A DNA stretch of 6,404 nt from Gemmatimonadota bacterium (GTDB lineage Bacteria; Gemmatimonadota; Gemmatimonadetes; Longimicrobiales; Gaopeijiaceae). The position numbers and the translations under genes were made by a program. The notes below the pieces were generated by a model. The model was not told where the DNA came from, searched no databases, and saw nothing but the letters and a program-made list of their open reading frames with translations. How positions within the stretch are numbered: the first letter of the stretch is position 1; each line of letters starts with the position of its first letter. The stretch spans positions 1-6,404 of the forward strand of contig SKVI01000051.1 in NCBI GenBank assembly GCA_007129525.1, written 5' to 3'. Shown piece after piece: positions 1 through 5,614 of the stretch.

Positions 1-2
1 CC

Positions 3-182
3 ACCGGGATGAGACCTCCCGAAGCCGCCCTCCACACGGGCCCGACAGGGCTGTTCGTGGGGGCGGGAATCCTCCTGTTCATCGTGGGTGTCCGCCGCGA
101 CCAGCGCGCCTGGTGGTGGACCCCCGCCCTCGCGCTGGGCGGCGTGGCAGGCGTCTACCTCTGGGGCATTCTGGGAGCCTGA
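3..182 (+). CDS. C-terminal end of a membrane protein, possibly PTS mannose-family IID subunit (partial)
   Basis: The frame is open from the window edge to a TGA at 180-182. It encodes a segment with two hydrophobic stretches, one around GLFVGAGILLFIVGV and one around WTPALALGGVAGVYLWGIL, joined by a short basic linker (VRRDQRAWWW). The product ends in WGILGA. An ATG at position 9 would give a complete 57-residue protein, but the gene more probably begins upstream of the window. The hydrophobic-RR-W-hydrophobic pattern and the glycine-rich end resemble, as I recall them, the last two helices of PTS mannose-family EIID proteins. The position directly before ptsH and ptsI fits a PTS permease subunit. 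That the segment is a membrane-protein end is well supported; the IID identity is inference and could be wrong. Confidence 0.5.
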   Translation, partial: TGMRPPEAALHTGPTGLFVGAGILLFIVGVRRDQRAWWWTPALALGGVAGVYLWGILGA

Positions 183-232
183 TCGGAAAGGCGGGTGCGG
201 CCGGGCGCAGGGGTCTTGCGAGACGGAGACAC

Positions 233-248
233 CCGGCCCCGTGGCCGG
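233..248 (+). other. GC-only hairpin upstream of ptsH
   Basis: CCGGCC at 233-238 pairs perfectly with GGCCGG at 243-248 around a CCGT loop. No T run follows, so it does not look like a classical intrinsic terminator. It lies in the 102-base gap between the upstream membrane protein and ptsH and could be a processing site, a weak attenuator or chance in GC-rich DNA. I saw no convincing -35/-10 pair in this gap. Confidence 0.25.
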
Positions 249-284
249 AGGGCAGATCTGGACTGTTCACAAACCATCGAAGGC

Positions 285-566
285 ATGAACGATACGACCA
301 CGGAAGAACGGCGGGTCAGGATCAGCAACCGGATGGGCCTGCATGCCCGCCCGGCAGCTGAATTCGTAAAGCTGGCCGGACAGTTCAGTTCCGACATCCA
401 CCTGTCGAAGGACGGCTTCGAGGTGAACGGAAAGAGCATCATGGGCGTCCTCATGCTGGCGGCGGAGCAGGGAACCGAGATGGTGATCCGAGGGAAGGGA
501 GACGATGCCGCGGAAGCGGTGGAGGCCCTCTCCCAGCTCATCGAACAGGGTTTCGGGGAGAGCTGA
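285..566 (+). CDS. ptsH: Phosphocarrier protein HPr
   Basis: This 93-residue protein is the small cytoplasmic phosphocarrier of the PEP:sugar phosphotransferase system. It takes phosphate from enzyme I and passes it to IIA proteins. The signature NRMGLHARPAAEF places the phosphorylated histidine at His20. The motif VNGKSIMGVLMLAAEQGTEM places the regulatory serine at Ser51, 31 residues later, the same spacing as His15 and Ser46 in classical HPr. The intact GKSIMG motif is typical of bacteria in which HPr kinase phosphorylates this serine, so regulation by HprK is likely, although hprK is not in the window. I chose ATG 285 because it gives normal HPr length. A GTG at 195 in the same frame would add 30 unlikely residues. 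The only Shine-Dalgarno-like GAAGG (279-283) ends one base from the ATG, unusually close. ptsI follows after one base. Confidence 0.96.
   Translation: MNDTTTEERRVRISNRMGLHARPAAEFVKLAGQFSSDIHLSKDGFEVNGKSIMGVLMLAAEQGTEMVIRGKGDDAAEAVEALSQLIEQGFGES
555..560 (+). promoter_or_regulatory. Ribosome binding site of ptsI
   Basis: GGGGAG lies inside the end of ptsH, seven bases before GTG 568. It decides the ptsI start: the same frame is open further upstream (ATG 505), but that extension lies within ptsH and has no family similarity. Confidence 0.7.
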
Positions 567-567
567 G

Positions 568-2346
568 GTGTCCACCTTTCGCGATGGCCTGGCGGTCTCC
601 GAGGGCATTGCCATGGGACCCATCCACGTCCTCCGCTGGGGGGTGCCCGACGTGCCCCACGAGACGGTGGCTGCAGACGATGTGGAGCGGGAGGTGGAGC
701 GCTTCCACGAGGCCCGGGAGTGGGCCGGCCGGCGGATCCAGGAGCTCCGGGACAGCACCGAGGCTCGGCTGGGAAGCCTGGAGGCCAGGATCTTCGATCC
801 GCAGCTCCTCATGTTGGATGATCAGGAAGTGGTGGACGGCACGGTCCGCTACATCCGCGAGAACCGGCTTTCCGCCGCCCGGGCGTTTCACTGGCGCATG
901 CTGGAGCTCCAGGCCCTCTGGATCCGGACCGCCAATCCCATGGTCCTGGACCGCCTGAACGATCTGGAGGACCTCATGACCCGGGTGCTCCACCGCCTCC
1001 TGGAGCTGCCGGAGCCCGGTGACCTGACGGGAGGACAGGAGCCTGCCATCGTGGTGGCCGAGAATCTCACCCCGTCGCTCACCGTCCAGATGGATCCCGA
1101 CCTCATCCTGGGCATCGCGGCTGACCGGGGCACCCGCACGTCGCACTGGGCCATCCTGGCCCGCTCCATGGAGATCCCGGCCGTCGCGGGGCTGGTGGAC
1201 GTGTCCCGGACGGTCACCGAAGGCCAGGAGGGGATCGTGGACGGGCGCGTGGGACGCTTCGTCCTGGATCCCGACGATCGGGACCGGACCATCTTCCGCC
1301 AGCGCAAGCACCAGTTCCGGGCGTGGGAGGAGGAACTGGCAGAGATCGCCCGGTTGGACGCGGTGACCCAGGACGGACAACCCATCGCCCTTCGGGCGAA
1401 CGTGGACCTTCCCGCCGAGGCATTCCGGGCCGTCCACCACGGTGCCGAGGGCGTGGGGCTCTTCCGCACCGAGTTCCTGGTGGTGGGACGAAACTCCATG
1501 CCCGAGGAAGAGGAGCAGTACGAGGCCTACCGGTCGGTGACGGAGGCCTTTCCGAACCGGGCCGTTGTGATCCGCACCTTCGACCTGGGGGGCGACAAGT
1601 TTCCCATGTTCCTCCATATGCCGGCCGAGGAGAACCCCTTTCTGGGTTGGCGGGCCATCCGGGTATGCCTGGACCGCCTGGAGCTTTTCCGCCCGCAGCT
1701 TCGGGCCATCCTCAGGGCCACGGCCCACGGAGACGTACGGATCATGCTCCCCCTGGTGAACGACGTGGAGGAGGTGGTGCGGGTCCGGGAGCTGCTCTCA
1801 CAGGAGGAGGACGCACTTCGCCGTGAAGGGGTCCCCTTCCACTCCGGTTACAAGCTGGGGATCCTGGTGGAGACACCGGCGGCGGCGTTGGACGCGGCGG
1901 AACTGGCCCGGCACTGTGACTTCTTCTCCATCGGCACCAATGACCTGGTCCAGTACACCCTGGCAGTGGACCGGACCAACTCTCGGTTGGCACACCTCTA
2001 CAACCCCTTCCATCCGTCGGTGGTGCGCCAGATCCACCAGGTGGCCAGGGTGGCCAGGGCGGCGGGGATCGAGGTGAGCGTTTGTGGCGAGATGGCCGCC
2101 AATCCCCTGGGCACCTTCCTCCTGCTGGGCCTGGACATTACCGCGCTCTCGGTGGCGTGGCCCTCGCTGCCCGAAGTCAAGAAGGTGATCCGGTCGTTTC
2201 GGATGGAGGACGCCCGGACCTCGGCCCGCAAGGCCCTGGCGGCGGCGACGGCCGCCGAGGTGACGTCGTGTCTGGTGGAGGGCGTGGGCAACAAGGTGGA
2301 TCTGGGCGCCTTCTCCGGGCGCTGGAGTCTTCCGGCGTCCTCGTAG
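568..2346 (+). CDS. ptsI: PTS enzyme I (PEP-protein phosphotransferase)
   Basis: Enzyme I autophosphorylates from PEP on a histidine and phosphorylates HPr in the cytoplasm. At 592 residues it is slightly longer than the E. coli enzyme (575). Order: N-terminal HPr-binding domain (about 5-130, beginning FRDGLAVSEGIAMGP), swivelling phosphohistidine domain (about 150-235) with RTSHWAILARSMEIPAVAG placing the active histidine at His193, and C-terminal PEP-binding barrel (about 255-550). The barrel has GLFRTEF (Arg300), IRTFDLGGDK (Arg336), NPFLGWRAIR (Arg362), the magnesium ligands Glu435 (LVETPAA) and Asp459 (SIGTNDLVQY), and the acid Cys506 (VCGEMA). All sit at a constant +4 offset from E. coli numbering, so the enzyme looks intact. 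The residue after His193 is Trp, where Thr is usual. GTG 568 was chosen for its ribosome site and for the family-like N-terminus. One base separates it from ptsH, implying co-transcription and translational coupling. Confidence 0.97.
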   Translation: MSTFRDGLAVSEGIAMGPIHVLRWGVPDVPHETVAADDVEREVERFHEAREWAGRRIQELRDSTEARLGSLEARIFDPQLLMLDDQEVVDGTVRYIRENRLSAARAFHWRMLELQALWIRTANPMVLDRLNDLEDLMTRVLHRLLELPEPGDLTGGQEPAIVVAENLTPSLTVQMDPDLILGIAADRGTRTSHWAILARSMEIPAVAGLVDVSRTVTEGQEGIVDGRVGRFVLDPDDRDRTIFRQRKHQFRAWEEELAEIARLDAVTQDGQPIALRANVDLPAEAFRAVHHGAEGVGLFRTEFLVVGRNSMPEEEEQYEAYRSVTEAFPNRAVVIRTFDLGGDKFPMFLHMPAEENPFLGWRAIRVCLDRLELFRPQLRAILRATAHGDVRIMLPLVNDVEEVVRVRELLSQEEDALRREGVPFHSGYKLGILVETPAAALDAAELARHCDFFSIGTNDLVQYTLAVDRTNSRLAHLYNPFHPSVVRQIHQVARVARAAGIEVSVCGEMAANPLGTFLLLGLDITALSVAWPSLPEVKKVIRSFRMEDARTSARKALAAATAAEVTSCLVEGVGNKVDLGAFSGRWSLPASS

Positions 2347-2409
2347 CAGCTCGCCCGTACGTTCCAGCCGAGCACTGGCTTCTTCTCGCGGAGACACGCT
2401 TTCCCGAGC

Positions 2410-2439
2410 TTGTTCGGACCGCCTGATTCTTGTTAAGCT
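2410..2439 (+). promoter_or_regulatory. Possible sigma-70-type promoter before metK
   Basis: TTGTTC (2410-2415) could be a -35 element. TAAGCT (2434-2439) could be a weak -10 element with an 18-base spacer. This lies in the relatively AT-rich part of the 104-base gap between ptsI and metK. Transcription would start only a few bases before ATG 2451, giving a nearly leaderless mRNA, which would fit the absence of a Shine-Dalgarno there. The -10 match is only three of six, so this is tentative. I recognise no SAM riboswitch in the gap. Confidence 0.25.
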
Positions 2440-2450
2440 ATCGGGCTTTC

Positions 2451-3656
2451 ATGCCCCTGCAGCCTGACCCGGAGTTGCACTTGAGCCTTCGCCGATTTTC
2501 ATCCGAATCCGTTACGGAAGGGCACCCCGACAAAGTTGCCGACCAGATCTCCGACGCGGTCCTGGACCACCTCCTGTCCCAGGACCCTCGGTCCCGGGTC
2601 GCCTGCGAAACCCTGGTGACCACGGGTCTGGCCATGGTGGCCGGAGAAATCTCCTCCAACGCCCGGGTGGAGATTCCGGAGCTGGTGAGGCAGACGCTCC
2701 TGGACATCGGGTACGACGATGCCGCCTACGGGATCGACGGCGCAACCTGCGCCGTGCTCACCTCGCTGGACCAGCAGTCGGACGACATTGCCATGGGGGT
2801 GGACTCGGGAGGCGCCGGAGACCAGGGCATGATGTTCGGCTACGCCACCGACGAGACCGACGTCCTGTTGCCGGTGCCGGTGGTGTTGGCGCACCGCCTG
2901 ACCCGGGGCCTGGCCCGCCTCCGCCGGAGTGGGGAGGTGTCATGGCTGCGACCTGACGGAAAGGCGCAGGTGTCCGTGGCCTACGACGGCGAGCGCCCCG
3001 TGGAGATCACGGCGGTGGTGGTGAGCGCCCAGCACGATCCGGACGTGGACCAGACCACCATCGGGGAGGTGCTCAAGGAGAAGCTCATCCTTCCACAGCT
3101 TCCGGGAGACCTCTTCGACCCCCGGAAGCTCGAGATCCACGTGAACCCCACTGGTCGCTTCGTCACCGGAGGACCTCAGGGCGACGTGGGGCTCACCGGA
3201 CGGAAGGTCATCGTGGACACCTATGGTGGGATGGGGCGCCACGGAGGCGGCGCCTTCTCGGGCAAGGATGCCACGAAGGTGGACCGTTCCGCTGCCTACG
3301 CCTCCCGCTGGGCCGCCAAGCACGTAGTGGCCTCCGGCGCCGCCGAGCGGTGCGAGATCCAGATCGCCTACGCCATCGGGGTGGCCGAGCCGGTGAGCCT
3401 CTGGATCGACACCTTCGGCACAGGGAAGGCGTCCGACGACCGGATCGCCGAGGCCCTGCAGGAGGTCTTCGACTTTCGGCCCAACCGCATCATTGAGGAC
3501 CTCAATCTCAGGAATCCGATCTTCGGCCCCGCCGCTACGTACGGCCACTTCGGGCGAACGCCGGAGTGGGTGGAGCGGATGGGGCAGCGGGTACAGCTTT
3601 TCCCCTGGGAAGAGACGCCTCGCCTGGATGACCTTCGAACGGCGCTGGGGATCTGA
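2451..3656 (+). CDS. metK: S-adenosylmethionine synthetase (methionine adenosyltransferase)
   Basis: This cytoplasmic enzyme makes S-adenosylmethionine, phosphate and pyrophosphate from methionine and ATP. From ATG 2451 it has 401 residues, against 384 in E. coli; the excess is partly at the N-terminus. The three alpha/beta domains of the family are represented. FSSESVTEGHPDKVADQISD contains His25, Asp27 and Lys28 of the active site, SGGAGDQGMMFGYATDET holds the GAGDQG signature (121-126), and GGGAFSGKDATKVDRSAAY (about 265-283) is the second family signature, with Lys272 and Asp273. The C-terminal YGHFGR motif is also present. No truncation or missing key residue is seen. The start is uncertain: ATG 2451 has no Shine-Dalgarno, whereas TTG 2481 is preceded by GGAG (2471-2474) six bases upstream and would give MSLRRFSSESVTEGHPDK, closer to typical MetK N-termini. 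A 104-base gap separates it from ptsI, so it may have its own promoter. Confidence 0.97.
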   Translation: MPLQPDPELHLSLRRFSSESVTEGHPDKVADQISDAVLDHLLSQDPRSRVACETLVTTGLAMVAGEISSNARVEIPELVRQTLLDIGYDDAAYGIDGATCAVLTSLDQQSDDIAMGVDSGGAGDQGMMFGYATDETDVLLPVPVVLAHRLTRGLARLRRSGEVSWLRPDGKAQVSVAYDGERPVEITAVVVSAQHDPDVDQTTIGEVLKEKLILPQLPGDLFDPRKLEIHVNPTGRFVTGGPQGDVGLTGRKVIVDTYGGMGRHGGGAFSGKDATKVDRSAAYASRWAAKHVVASGAAERCEIQIAYAIGVAEPVSLWIDTFGTGKASDDRIAEALQEVFDFRPNRIIEDLNLRNPIFGPAATYGHFGRTPEWVERMGQRVQLFPWEETPRLDDLRTALGI

Positions 3657-3725
3657 GAGACCGGATCCGGGGGGGTAGACGCGGCTCCAGCAGGCCACAT
3701 GGGGACCCGGCGGCCAGCGGCGGCG

Positions 3726-3745
3726 ACGGCGACCGGTCGCGCCGT
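3726..3745 (+). other. Dyad symmetry after metK
   Basis: ACGGCG (3726-3731) pairs with CGCCGT (3740-3745) around an eight-base loop. Overlapping it is a perfect 12-base palindrome, GCGACCGGTCGC (3729-3740). No T run follows, so a role as intrinsic terminator of metK is doubtful. It could be a Rho-type end, an operator or chance in GC-rich DNA. Confidence 0.25.
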
Positions 3746-3778
3746 GAACCAGCCACCGCCTTCGGAGTATCCCCTACG

Positions 3779-3812
3779 CACACCGACCGCAGATACAAGG
3801 TGTGGGTCGGTG
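3779..3812 (+). promoter_or_regulatory. Pair of mutually exclusive hairpins in the DUF151 gene leader
   Basis: CACACC (3779-3784) can pair with GGTGTG (3799-3804), a six-bp stem. CACCGACC (3781-3788) can instead pair with GGTCGGTG (3805-3812), an eight-bp stem. The two stems share bases 3781-3784, so only one can form at a time. Such competing stems occur in attenuators and RNA switches, but no known riboswitch class is recognised and no terminator is attached. The dyads are seen directly; the regulatory role is a guess. Confidence 0.25.
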
Positions 3813-3835
3813 GCGATGGTGGGTCTGTGGCGACG
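3802..3835 (+). repeat. Imperfect 17-bp tandem repeat, two copies
   Basis: GTGGGTCGGTGGCGATG (3802-3818) is followed directly by GTGGGTCTGTGGCGACG (3819-3835), identical at 15 of 17 positions. It lies in the non-coding gap before the DUF151 gene and overlaps the right arm of the alternative hairpin. It may be a duplicated binding site or a simple local duplication. Confidence 0.6.
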
Positions 3836-3844
3836 GTTATTTCG

Positions 3845-3862
3845 CCCGGGCGCGCGCCCGGG
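3845..3862 (+). other. Perfect 18-base palindrome in the DUF151 gene leader
   Basis: CCCGGGCGCGCGCCCGGG is a perfect inverted repeat. As RNA it could form a seven-bp GC stem with a GCGC loop. As DNA it could bind a dimeric regulator. It ends 44 bases before GTG 3907. A run of six T (3887-3892) follows only after 24 more bases, too far for a standard intrinsic terminator. Confidence 0.45.
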
Positions 3863-3896
3863 ATGAGGCCGATGCGTCGAGTTCCGTTTTTTACGC

Positions 3897-3902
3897 AGGA
3901 GG
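3897..3902 (+). promoter_or_regulatory. Strong ribosome binding site of the DUF151 gene
   Basis: A perfect AGGAGG lies four bases before GTG 3907. It decides the start against the longer reading that begins at GTG 3802, whose extra 35 residues have no family similarity. TGCGT (3873-3877) could pair with ACGCA (3893-3897) across the T run, touching the first base of this site. Confidence 0.75.
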
Positions 3903-3906
3903 CCCC

Positions 3907-4464
3907 GTGCTGGTCGAGGTGAAGGTACAGAGCCTGGGATTGGACCGGGCGTCCAACACCCCGGTGGTGATTCTCCAGGAGTTGGACGGAGAGCGGGTGC
4001 TCCCCATCTGGATTGGACCGGGTGAGGCCAGCGCCATCGCCATGCAGTTGGCCGAGATGAAGTTCTCCCGACCGCTCACCCACGACCTCCTCCTGGACGT
4101 GGTGCGGGAGATGGGGGGGAAGATGAGCCGGGTCGTCATTACCCGGGTGGCCGATTCGACCTACTACGCCGAGCTGGTGATCCAGTCCGGCGACGAGACG
4201 GTGACGGTGGATGCCCGTCCCTCGGACTCCATTGCCGTGGCCCTTCGCTCCGAGGCCCGGATCTTCGCCAATGACAGCCTGCTGGAGCGCGCCTCCATCG
4301 AGATCACCGAGGAGGAGGCCTCACCGGACCCCACCGCCATGGGGCAGGCCGCTGAGGAAGGCGAAGAGGATGAGTCCGGGGAAGACTCCTTCGCCGACGC
4401 CGAAGAGCTGAAGGAGTATCTGCGAAGGCTGAATCCCGAGGACTTCGGACGGTTCTCTCCCTGA
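3907..4464 (+). CDS. Bifunctional nuclease family protein (DUF151, DNase-RNase domain)
   Basis: This 185-residue protein belongs to the DUF151 / bifunctional nuclease (BFN) family, some plant members of which are reported to have DNase and RNase activity. The bacterial role is poorly defined. The domain fills about residues 1-130. It starts MLVEVKVQSLGLDRASNTPV, continues with VLPIWIGPGEASAIAMQL (from about 31) and RPLTHDLLLDVVREMGG, and ends with the conserved VDARPSDSIAVALR (101-114). A strongly acidic, probably disordered linker follows (about 133-163, rich in Glu, Asp, Ser and Pro). Last comes a short predicted helix, ADAEELKEYLRRLNPEDF, of a kind often seen at the end of such proteins. 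GTG 3907 is set by AGGAGG and by the family-like N-terminus. A 250-base structured gap lies upstream. The next gene begins one base after the stop, so the two are probably co-translated. Family membership is firm; enzymatic activity here is unproven. Confidence 0.92.
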   Translation: MLVEVKVQSLGLDRASNTPVVILQELDGERVLPIWIGPGEASAIAMQLAEMKFSRPLTHDLLLDVVREMGGKMSRVVITRVADSTYYAELVIQSGDETVTVDARPSDSIAVALRSEARIFANDSLLERASIEITEEEASPDPTAMGQAAEEGEEDESGEDSFADAEELKEYLRRLNPEDFGRFSP

Positions 4465-4465
4465 C

Positions 4466-5590
4466 GTGATCCCGTTCGTCCACCCCTCGACGCGGGGGCT
4501 CTGGTTCCTCGTTCTGGCGGGACTCCTGTGGCTGCCCGGCGGGTTGGAGGGCGGCCAGGCCACAGATGCCCCGTCCACCCGGGGCGGAATTTCGGCGGAT
4601 CCCCCTGCCGCGTCTTCCGTGGCGGGCGACACGGTGGAGGTGGGAGCCGAGCCCGTGGATGCTCGCCTGGTGGGCCGCCTCATGCTGGGGGGACAGCCCG
4701 CCGACACCGGCACCGTGGTGCTCCACCGGGTGACCCCGGAGGAGGCGGGACCGGTGGACTCGGTTCGGGTGGAGGAGGATGGCGACTTCCAGCTCCTCCT
4801 GCCGGGACTCCCGGTGCCCGGCTCCGGCGAGGTCTTTTTCGCCTCGGCCCGATACGAGGGCATCCTCTACTTCGGATCGGCCATTACGGAACCGGCCCAG
4901 CTCGACTCCCTCTACGTGGTGGAAACCCACCGGACCCGCAGGGCGCCGGAGGGTGGGCTGCCCTTTGAGGTGGAGGTGCGCAACATCTTCATCGACCAGG
5001 GCCCCATGGGGTGGAGAGCCACCGACCTCTTCCAGGTCCGTAACGACTCGGCCTACACCTGGGTCTCCGGAGGCGACGATGTCGTGGACGGGGCCGTGGT
5101 CTGGAGCTACCCCCTTCCCACGGGAGCCGTGAGCCCCCGGGTGGGTCAGAGCGACCTCTCGCCCGATGCCGTCCGCTTCGAAGACGGGGGCATACAGGTC
5201 TACAGCCCGGTGCCTCCCGGCGACCGCCTCTTCGTGATCCAATACGAGCTGGAGGAGCTGGAGTTTTCCCTGCCGCTGCCTGGAGAGACCGGCATCATCG
5301 AGGTGCTGGTGGATGAGGCCGCTCCCTCCCTTCGCATGGACGGGCTTCGGGCCGACCAGCCAGTGGAGATGGAGCCGGGCAGCATCTACCGGCGGTGGTC
5401 GGGCCAGGAGCTTTCGAATCGCGCGGTGCAGGTGGCGCCGGGAAGGGAAGGCGACGATGACGTGATGCCGTGGATCGCCTTCGTCCTGGCACTCATCCTG
5501 GCGGCTGCAGGCTTCTGGGCCGTGTGGCGCTCCGGCGAGGATTCCGCGGAGGGGGGGCCGGAGGGCCGTCTCGCGGAGAGCGACCGATGA
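4466..5590 (+). CDS. Unrecognised secreted protein with C-terminal membrane anchor
   Basis: I do not recognise a named family for this 374-residue protein. It begins with a likely Sec signal peptide: Arg10, then the hydrophobic core LWFLVLAGLLWLPGG, with possible cleavage after Ala32 (GQA). A low-complexity linker rich in Ala, Pro, Ser, Thr and Gly follows (33-64). Residues about 66-141 (ARLVGRLMLGGQPADTGTVV, GDFQLLLPG, ARYEGILYFG) look like a transthyretin or carboxypeptidase-regulatory-like beta sandwich. Residues about 160-320 look like a second beta-rich region. A single transmembrane helix (333-354, PWIAFVLALILAAAGFW) and a short cytoplasmic tail end the protein. The bulk should lie outside the cytoplasmic membrane. 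It contains no cysteine and no lysine. GTG 4466 starts one base after the DUF151 stop with no clear Shine-Dalgarno, so translational coupling is likely. recO follows after 24 bases. Topology is well supported; function is unknown. Confidence 0.8.
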   Translation: MIPFVHPSTRGLWFLVLAGLLWLPGGLEGGQATDAPSTRGGISADPPAASSVAGDTVEVGAEPVDARLVGRLMLGGQPADTGTVVLHRVTPEEAGPVDSVRVEEDGDFQLLLPGLPVPGSGEVFFASARYEGILYFGSAITEPAQLDSLYVVETHRTRRAPEGGLPFEVEVRNIFIDQGPMGWRATDLFQVRNDSAYTWVSGGDDVVDGAVVWSYPLPTGAVSPRVGQSDLSPDAVRFEDGGIQVYSPVPPGDRLFVIQYELEELEFSLPLPGETGIIEVLVDEAAPSLRMDGLRADQPVEMEPGSIYRRWSGQELSNRAVQVAPGREGDDDVMPWIAFVLALILAAAGFWAVWRSGEDSAEGGPEGRLAESDR

Positions 5591-5614
5591 CGGTGCCCGG
5601 ACGTCGGTGAGCCG

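Noticed and set aside
195..284. N-terminal extension of HPr from GTG 195
   Set aside because: It would add 30 Arg- and Gly-rich residues to a protein that already has full HPr length from ATG 285.
538..1728. A 396-codon open frame on the minus strand within ptsI
   Set aside because: It lies opposite unmistakable enzyme I coding sequence with all catalytic motifs; long antisense frames are common at this GC content.
2347..2450. SAM riboswitch before metK
   Set aside because: The 104-base gap shows no SAM-I-type or other motif that I recognise, and only a weak CCGA/TCGG stem. A covariance-model search would settle it.
3661..3670. CCGGATCCGG palindrome just after the metK stop as a terminator
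   Set aside because: It allows only a three-bp stem with a four-base loop and is followed by G residues rather than T.
2940..3698. A 252-codon minus-strand frame opposite metK
   Set aside because: It is the shadow of the conserved metK coding region and shows no recognisable motif of its own.
3802..3906. N-terminal extension of the DUF151 protein from GTG 3802
   Set aside because: The extra 35 residues are unlike any DUF151 N-terminus. GTG 3907 has a perfect AGGAGG and gives the expected first strand.
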